Shown here piece by piece: positions 8,213 to 13,287 of a stretch of DNA of 14,724 nucleotides; position 1 is the stretch's first letter, and the number at the start of each line of letters is the position of its first letter. The notes under the pieces are model-generated. The model was not told the DNA's origin and did no database searches. It saw only the letters and a list, made by a program, of their open reading frames with translations. Both the position numbers and the translations under genes were made by a program. Origin of the DNA: Prevotella sp. CAG:1031 (lineage in GTDB: Bacteria; Bacteroidota; Bacteroidia; Bacteroidales; Muribaculaceae); NCBI GenBank assembly GCA_000431215.1, contig HF985566.1, positions 1 through 14,724 on the forward strand, written 5' to 3'.

Positions 8213-9416
8213 TGCGGAGAGTTTCTATTGAGTCGATAATGTCGGCGGCTACGGCACTTTTGGGCTTAAGTGTGCCGGCTGTGCGGCGGCCGTCGGCGGT
8301 TATGATGGTGACAAGGTTGGTGTCGGTTCCGAAACCGGCTCCCTTGTCGGCCAGAGAGTTGACAACTATCATGTCGAGGTTCTTACGGCGAAGCTTGTCG
8401 GCTCCGTGGGCTATGGCGTCGTCGGTTTCGAGGGCGAATCCTACGAGAGTCTGCCCCGGGCGTTTCTCCGAGCCGAGGGTGGCGGCGATGTCGGGGTTGC
8501 GCACCAGTTCGAGGGTCATCGCCGGGCTGTCGCCGCGTTTCAGCTTCGAGGGGCTGACGGCGGCCGGACGGTAGTCGGCCACGGCGGCGCACATTATTGC
8601 GATGTCGCTTCCGGCAAACGCCTTGCGCGCTTCGGCAAGCATCTCTTCGGCGCTCTCGACGCGGCGCACCTCGATAAGCGGGTTGCGCGCCTCCAGAGCC
8701 ACCGGCCCTGAGACCAGAATGACGCGGGCGCCGCGCCGGGCGGCTTCCTCAGCCAGAGCGTAGCCCATCTTGCCCGACGAGAAGTTACTTATGAAACGAA
8801 CGGGATCGAGCTTTTCGCGTGTCGGGCCGGCGGTAATCGTCACCGTTTTGCCGGTCATTGACCCGGCTGTAGCAAAATGGCTTTCGAGCGTTGCTACGAT
8901 CTCTTCGGGTTCGGCCATGCGCCCCTTGCCGCTGAGGCCGCTGGCGAGAGCGCCGCTCCCCGGCTCTATGATGTGGTTGCCGAACGAGCGCAGCCGTTCG
9001 ATGTTGGCCACGGTCGAGGGGTGGCGCATCATGTCGAGATCCATTGCCGGAGCAATCCACACAGGCTCTTTGGCCGACAGATAAGTCGTCACGAGCATAT
9101 TGTCGGCAATGCCGTTGGCCATTTTCCCGATTGTCGAGGCTGTGGCGGGAGCTACGACCATAGCGTCGGCCCACAGCCCGAGGTCGACATGGCTGTGCCA
9201 TTCGCCGGTGTTGGCGGTGAAAAACTCGCTGACGACGGGCTTCTGGCTCAAAGAAGCGAATGTCACGGGCGCTACGAACTCCTTCGCTGCCGGAGTCATG
9301 ACAACCTGAACCTCGGCTCCGGCTTTTGTCAGCAGCCGCAGAAGCGTCACGCTCTTATAGGCGGCAATGCCGCCCGTGACGCCGAGAATGATATGTTTGC
9401 CTTTGAGAGAGCTCAC
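8205..9416 (-). CDS. coaBC: Bifunctional phosphopantothenoylcysteine decarboxylase / phosphopantothenate--cysteine ligase
   Basis: Performs two successive steps of coenzyme A synthesis: CTP-dependent coupling of cysteine to 4'-phosphopantothenate (CoaB), then FMN-dependent decarboxylation to 4'-phosphopantetheine (CoaC). The length of 403 residues is standard. The CoaC half (about 1-180) has the flavin-binding start GVTGGIAAYKS, the catalytic-histidine motif HSHVDLG (His76) and PAMDLDMM (123-130). The CoaB half has TAGPTREKLDPVRFISNFSSGKMG, MCAAVADYRP and the SKLKRG lysine motif. The usual active-site Cys of the CoaC flap is Ser159 (ALASGLSGKGRM), and the usual Asn of PAMN is Asp126. The start is a GTG at 9416 that overlaps the exonuclease stop as GTGA, which suggests translational coupling. 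No alternative ATG preserves the N-terminus. Confidence 0.96.
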   Translation of the reverse strand: MSSLKGKHIILGVTGGIAAYKSVTLLRLLTKAGAEVQVVMTPAAKEFVAPVTFASLSQKPVVSEFFTANTGEWHSHVDLGLWADAMVVAPATASTIGKMANGIADNMLVTTYLSAKEPVWIAPAMDLDMMRHPSTVANIERLRSFGNHIIEPGSGALASGLSGKGRMAEPEEIVATLESHFATAGSMTGKTVTITAGPTREKLDPVRFISNFSSGKMGYALAEEAARRGARVILVSGPVALEARNPLIEVRRVESAEEMLAEARKAFAGSDIAIMCAAVADYRPAAVSPSKLKRGDSPAMTLELVRNPDIAATLGSEKRPGQTLVGFALETDDAIAHGADKLRRKNLDMIVVNSLADKGAGFGTDTNLVTIITADGRRTAGTLKPKSAVAADIIDSIETLRNA

Positions 9417-10174
9417 TTCATCGACAGTTTTATTCGTGTGAAGACGTCTTTGGTGTTGCCGGCGAAGTCGCCCTGCATTATCCAGTTGTAGTAGCCCGGC
9501 TCGCGGCGCAGTATGTCGCGCACGGGCTGCCCTTTGTATTTGCCGAAGTTGATAATCTCGCGGCCCGATTCGTCGCGGATAATCCGGCCCATGAGGTCGA
9601 CATTGTCGTTCTGGCTCGAGAACGTGCTCAGGGCGTCAACGTCGTTCTCAAGGTCGTCGTAGCGGTCGAGCTGAGCCATCAGAACCTCGTAGGTGGCGCG
9701 TGTGTCGGCGTTGGCCGAATGGGCTCCTTCGAGATCTTTGTCGCAATAGAGACGATAGGCGGCCGAGAGGGTGCGCTGCTCTTTCTTGTGGAAGATTGTC
9801 TGGACGTCGATAAAGCGCACTTTCGAGAAGTCGAACTTTATTCCGGCCCGCCGGAATTCCTCATCGAGAAGAGGAACGTCGAAGCGGTTCGAGTTGAAGC
9901 CGGCGATGTCGCAGCCAGTCATCCAGTCGGCCAGCGAGCGGGCTATGCGAGAGAATGCGGGTTCGTCGGCAACGTCGGCATCGGTGATATGGTGGACGGC
10001 CGTGGCTTCGGCGGGAATAGGAATGCCGGGGTTTATGCGGCGTGTCTTCTCTTCGTCGTGGCCGTCGGGAAAGACTTTTATCATTGATATTTCAACGATG
10101 CGGTCTGACGATATGTTGGTGCCGGTGGTTTCGAGATCGAAGAAAACCACCGGACGTGTCAGTTTCAGTTTCAT
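9413..10174 (-). CDS. DEDDh-family 3'-5' exonuclease with C-terminal FGKYKG module (DNA polymerase III epsilon-like)
   Basis: A 253-residue cytoplasmic exonuclease of the DnaQ superfamily. Exo I is VVFFDLETTG (Asp13, Glu15), Exo II is AGFNSNRFDVPLL, and Exo III is HSANADTRATYEV with the general-base His and last Asp, so all metal-binding residues are present. After about residue 195 comes a C-terminal element containing FGKYKGQPVRDILRREPGYY and NWIMQGDF, resembling the small DUF3820-type module. I infer a role in DNA turnover or repair. Whether it is the replicative proofreading subunit cannot be decided from sequence, and the shape is that of a stand-alone exonuclease. It lies 22 bases downstream of dnaN, a context that suggests work near the replication clamp, and overlaps coaBC by 4 bases. 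Confidence 0.88.
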   Translation of the reverse strand: MKLKLTRPVVFFDLETTGTNISSDRIVEISMIKVFPDGHDEEKTRRINPGIPIPAEATAVHHITDADVADEPAFSRIARSLADWMTGCDIAGFNSNRFDVPLLDEEFRRAGIKFDFSKVRFIDVQTIFHKKEQRTLSAAYRLYCDKDLEGAHSANADTRATYEVLMAQLDRYDDLENDVDALSTFSSQNDNVDLMGRIIRDESGREIINFGKYKGQPVRDILRREPGYYNWIMQGDFAGNTKDVFTRIKLSMK

Positions 10175-10196
10175 TTCAGATTGCGGGAGGGGATTG

Positions 10197-11336
10197 TTAG
10201 AACTCGGCTACGAGCATCGGCATCAGAAGCATGATGAGCTCGGTGTCGTCTTCGTTTTCCGACGGCTTGAACAGCCCGGGACGCGAGGGGTCGCACAGCT
10301 CCATGACAACGTCGTTGGAGCGTATCGTGGCCAGAATCTCGCTCGTGTAGGGGCCGCTGAAGCCGATGACCATGTCCTTACCCTCGTAGTCGCAGCTTAC
10401 CGATTCCCAGGCCGAGCTGTTATAGCCGTTTTCGCAGGCTTTGAGAATCATGCGTCCCTGCTCGAGCTTGAAGCGGATGAGGCCGTTGTCGGTGTTGCCG
10501 AAGAAGCCTATGCGGCGTACTGCGCTCTGGAGTGTGGGGCGGTCGACGGTCAGAGTGTAGGGATTGTTCTGCGGAATAACACGGTTGTAGTCGGGGAAAC
10601 GGCCTTTGATAAGGCGGCTGTTGAAGGTGAAGCCGTCGCTGTCGAAGGTGATTCCCTTTTCGCGCATCGAGATCCGGATCTCAGATTCCTTGGCGAAGAC
10701 ATTTTTCAGGACGACGGCGCTCTTTGTCGGCAGGATGAACGAGCCGCGCGCACCCGGCTTGATGGCCTTGTCGGTGAATTTGACGAGCTTGCGGGTGTCG
10801 GTGGCGGCGAATACGAACTCTTCTTCGAAAATGTCGAGCAGTATGCCGGTCATCTGCGGGCGAAGTTCGTCGGAGCCGACGGCAAAGAGAGTGTTGTCTA
10901 TGCCGCGGATGAGGCTGCCCGAGCTGATCGTGAAGTCTATCGGAGCTGCCTCGCCGGCCTCGGGCTGGGAATCGGCCTCGGGGAATTCGTCGCCGTCGAA
11001 GCCCATGAACTTGAATTCGCCGTTGGCATATTCAACCGTGATGGCATAGTTCATGTCGGGGTCGACCACGAAGGAAATGCCGACATCGGGAAGCTCGCGG
11101 AGTAGCTCTACGAGGCGCTTGGCGTCGACGCATACCGAGCCCGAGCCTTCGACACCTCCAACGGGAATACGGCCTTCGAGAAAGTTCTCGCCGTCGGAGG
11201 CTGTGACTGTCAGGATCTCGTCCTGAAGCGTGAGCTTGAAATTGTTGAGAATTGTCAGCGCATTCTTGGCGTTGATGATTTTGCTGACTGCCGATGTGCA
11301 GGCATATAGAGCTTTTCCGGGGACGATAAATTTCAT
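10197..11336 (-). CDS. dnaN: DNA polymerase III subunit beta (sliding clamp)
   Basis: The ring-shaped processivity clamp for replicative polymerase and the docking platform for repair factors. The 379-residue length fits three repeated clamp domains of about 120 residues each. Recognisable features are the N-terminal MKFIVPGKALYACTSAVSKII, the domain-2 segment FVFAATDTRKLVK, GRFPDYNRVIP leading into domain 3, and the C-terminal LLMPMLVAEF. That C-terminus corresponds to the LxMPMR end of Proteobacterial clamps and helps form the peptide-binding pocket. It is the first gene of the six-gene operon, starting about 25 bases downstream of a promoter box. Confidence 0.97.
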   Translation of the reverse strand: MKFIVPGKALYACTSAVSKIINAKNALTILNNFKLTLQDEILTVTASDGENFLEGRIPVGGVEGSGSVCVDAKRLVELLRELPDVGISFVVDPDMNYAITVEYANGEFKFMGFDGDEFPEADSQPEAGEAAPIDFTISSGSLIRGIDNTLFAVGSDELRPQMTGILLDIFEEEFVFAATDTRKLVKFTDKAIKPGARGSFILPTKSAVVLKNVFAKESEIRISMREKGITFDSDGFTFNSRLIKGRFPDYNRVIPQNNPYTLTVDRPTLQSAVRRIGFFGNTDNGLIRFKLEQGRMILKACENGYNSSAWESVSCDYEGKDMVIGFSGPYTSEILATIRSNDVVMELCDPSRPGLFKPSENEDDTELIMLLMPMLVAEF

Positions 11337-11361
11337 TGCTTGATAGTTTATGTTTAATGCG

Positions 11362-11369
11362 CAAAAATA
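11362..11369 (-). promoter_or_regulatory. -7 box of the dnaN operon promoter
   Basis: On the minus strand TATTTTTG is an exact TAnnTTTG match, 25 bases before the dnaN ATG. No clean -33 TTG is seen; that position falls in the adjoining 9-bp repeat array, so the array may replace or overlap the upstream element. Confidence 0.55.
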
Positions 11370-11377
11370 GCAAAAAA

Positions 11378-11458
11378 TCCTGTAAGTTCTGTAAGTCTTG
11401 CGAGTTTTATGTGCCTTATAAGTCTTATAAATCCTGTAAGTCTTATAAAATTTATAAT
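11378..11458. repeat. Nine-unit array of a 9-bp near-palindromic tandem repeat
   Basis: Starting at 11378 the sequence divides without slippage into nine 9-bp units with consensus TCYTRTAAR. Units 1, 6, 7 and 8 match fully, units 2 and 5 match at 8 of 9 positions, unit 3 at 7, and units 4 and 9 at about 6. The core CTTATAAG, perfect in unit 5, is its own reverse complement, so the array reads much the same on both strands. It lies between the divergent promoters of dnaN and the small gene at 11566, beginning 8 bases from the dnaN -7 box. It could be a protein-binding array, a UP-like AT-rich element or a neutral minisatellite; the sequence does not decide. Confidence 0.75.
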
Positions 11459-11489
11459 TAAGGCTGTAATTAACGGGGTTTAATATCGG

Positions 11490-11508
11490 CGGGCAATATT
11501 GTTGCCCG
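11490..11508. promoter_or_regulatory. Perfect inverted repeat over the small-gene promoter (candidate operator)
   Basis: CGGGCAA (11490-11496) and TTGCCCG (11502-11508) are exact reverse complements separated by TATTG. The element covers the -33 TTG of the promoter at 11499-11526, the classic place for a repressor site. It has no following T-run, so a terminator is unlikely. A transcription-factor identity cannot be inferred. Confidence 0.45.
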
Positions 11509-11526
11509 TTAACCGGGATACCTTTG
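11499..11526 (+). promoter_or_regulatory. Promoter of the 68-residue protein gene
   Basis: TACCTTTG (11519-11526) is an exact Bacteroidetes -7 box, and TTG at 11499-11501 lies 17 bases upstream, as expected for the -33 element. A transcript would begin near 11533, giving an A/C-rich leader of about 33 bases before the ATG at 11566. Confidence 0.7.
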
Positions 11527-11565
11527 CGATGTCAACCGAAACTAACCTTAAAAACAATCCCAATC

Positions 11566-11772
11566 ATGAACCAGGCAGTAGTGATCAGCACCCGCGTACT
11601 CGCAACCATCAATTCGCTTCCCGACGAAGAACGCTCGGCTATGGCCGCCGCTCTGACGGGCGAGTTTATTCTCGGCATGGATGTCAGCAAGGAGCTGACC
11701 GAGATGCAGCAGATTGTCTATCGGATAATCCGCAACTATGTGGTCAGCGATATGCGCCGCGCGGCTAATTGA
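11566..11772 (+). CDS. Small conserved-type protein of unknown function
   Basis: A 68-residue protein beginning MNQAVVISTRVLATINSLP and ending IRNYVVSDMRRAAN. It has no signal peptide or membrane segment. Predicted character is mostly helical with alternating hydrophobic residues, and the core ALTGEFILGMDVSKELTEMQQ resembles small uncharacterised proteins I associate with Bacteroidales; this is a memory-based impression. The frame is open further upstream to an ATG at 11530, but the ATG at 11566 is preferred because the promoter's expected start site near 11533 lies downstream of that first ATG. It has its own promoter with an inverted repeat, is divergent from dnaN, and ends 3 bases from the stop of the convergent MBOAT gene. 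Function unknown. Confidence 0.75.
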   Translation: MNQAVVISTRVLATINSLPDEERSAMAAALTGEFILGMDVSKELTEMQQIVYRIIRNYVVSDMRRAAN

Positions 11773-11775
11773 AAG

Positions 11776-13263
11776 TCAGTATTGCAGATAGATAAACGGC
11801 ACGAGGTCGCTCTGGCGAACCTGAATGATGAGCAGAATGACCAGCGCGAGCACGAGGGCCTGAACCCAGAAGGGGGTGGCGATGAAGCGGTCGCGCGCGT
11901 TGGTGAACCAGCGGTGGGGCATGAAGTGCATGAAGTAGCCGAGCATCAGCGCCAGGATAATCGTGAAGTAGCCGATTATGAACTGGGGGGCTATCGCCGG
12001 ATGGAAGTCATAGATAATCTGGTGGGCCATCTCGGCGGCTCCCTCGAGGCTTCTCATTCTGAAGAACACGAAGGCTATAGCAACGAGATTGAAGGTCAGG
12101 AAAATGTTGAGCGTCATGCGCCACCAGCTGACGTTGCTGTCGACGGTCAGGTTCGGGAAGAGCCGTTTCAGCGATTTATGGGCTACGAGAAGGAATCCGT
12201 GGATGGCTCCCCAGATGACATACATCCATGACGCGCCGTGCCAGAGGCCGCCGATTACCATCGTGGAGAACTGGTTGAAATAGGCGCGCGGCTTGCTGCA
12301 CCGGTTGCCCCCCATGGGAATATAGACATAGTCGCGCAGCCATGTCGACAGCGAGATGTGCCAGCGGTGCCAGAATTCCGTGGGACTCTGAGCTTTGAAC
12401 GGGGCGTTGAAGTTGTCGAGGAAGCGATAGCCGAGCATGAGCGCTATGCCTATGGCTATGTCGGAGTAGCCCGAGAAGTCGCAGTAGAGCTGGAGCATGA
12501 ATCCATACATTCCCATGAGATTCTCGAAGCCGCTGTAGAGCGACGGATTGTCGAAGATGCGGTCGACGAAGTTGCCGCTTATGAAGTCGGCGACCACAAC
12601 CTTTTTTATCAGACCCGATATGATCAGGAATATTCCTTCGCCGACCATGGCGCGCGAGGCTACGGGATTCTGCTCGACCTGAGGCAGCATGTCTTTGGCG
12701 CGGACAACGGGGCCTGCGAGCAGCGGCGGGAAGAATGTCAGGTAGAAGGTGTAGTTGAGGAAGTTGTCGCAGGGCTTGATTGTGCCGCGGTAGATGTCGA
12801 CGATATAGCTTATCGAGCGGAAGGTGAAAAACGATATGCCGGCAGGGAGAATTATGTCGAGGGCGTCGAACTTGACGGAGCCGAAGTTCGAGATCGTGTC
12901 GAGAATCAGGTTGAAATACTTGAAATAGACAAGCATTCCGATATTTATGACTACGTTTATCCACACAATCAGCTTGCGGACGGCGCTTTTCCGGGCTGAC
13001 CCGAGCCACTGTCCCAGAAGGAAGTCGCTAACGCAGACGCCCAGAAGTATGAAGCAGCACCAGGCCGACGATTTATAGTAGAAATAAAGCGAAAACAGAA
13101 TCACAAAGATTTTCTTCGCTGTCGGGAAGCGCCGCAGAAGACTGTAGACGCCGATAAAGACAACGAAGAGAATCAGAAACAGACCGGTGTTGAACAGCAG
13201 CGGGCTGGCGGGGTCATAACCCAGCACCTGAGGCAGTTTTTCGGCGTCGATATAATTTTCCAT
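11776..13263 (-). CDS. MBOAT family O-acyltransferase (AlgI/PatA/DltB-like)
   Basis: A polytopic inner-membrane enzyme that probably passes acetyl groups from a cytoplasmic donor toward an extracytoplasmic acceptor. The 495-residue length and many hydrophobic segments (for example 23-45, 56-75 and 99-118, with more near the C-terminus) fit AlgI-type MBOATs. Diagnostic motifs are the FLTFFPPLLAGPVVR-type segment, CDFSGYSDIAIGIALMLGY, WHRWHISLSTWLRDYVYIP and GLWHGASWMYVIWGAIHG, which holds the catalytic His342 and a second conserved His355. It begins 24 bases after the SGNH gene stop, so the two are cotranscribed. This is the pairing used for alginate, peptidoglycan and other glycan acetylation. 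The acceptor is unknown: no polysaccharide polymerase or glycosyltransferase is visible in the window. Confidence 0.93.
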   Translation of the reverse strand: MENYIDAEKLPQVLGYDPASPLLFNTGLFLILFVVFIGVYSLLRRFPTAKKIFVILFSLYFYYKSSAWCCFILLGVCVSDFLLGQWLGSARKSAVRKLIVWINVVINIGMLVYFKYFNLILDTISNFGSVKFDALDIILPAGISFFTFRSISYIVDIYRGTIKPCDNFLNYTFYLTFFPPLLAGPVVRAKDMLPQVEQNPVASRAMVGEGIFLIISGLIKKVVVADFISGNFVDRIFDNPSLYSGFENLMGMYGFMLQLYCDFSGYSDIAIGIALMLGYRFLDNFNAPFKAQSPTEFWHRWHISLSTWLRDYVYIPMGGNRCSKPRAYFNQFSTMVIGGLWHGASWMYVIWGAIHGFLLVAHKSLKRLFPNLTVDSNVSWWRMTLNIFLTFNLVAIAFVFFRMRSLEGAAEMAHQIIYDFHPAIAPQFIIGYFTIILALMLGYFMHFMPHRWFTNARDRFIATPFWVQALVLALVILLIIQVRQSDLVPFIYLQY

Positions 13264-13287
13264 TGCTAAGGGGGGAGGGCGATGCCG

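Noticed and set aside
9771..11105. Long open frame on the plus strand opposite dnaN and the exonuclease
   Set aside because: It is antisense to two well-supported genes, has no recognisable motif, and arises from the GC-rich codon bias; similar antisense frames lie at 4815-5693, 2132-2998 and 12238-12999.
11378..11458. CRISPR array or DnaA-box cluster (origin of replication)
   Set aside because: Units are 9 bp with no spacers, and no TTATNCACA-type DnaA boxes are seen. Proximity to dnaN alone does not make an origin, and I do not expect dnaN to mark the origin in this lineage.
11490..11508. Intrinsic terminator
   Set aside because: The 7-bp stem has no T-run on either side and sits inside a promoter, so an operator role fits better.
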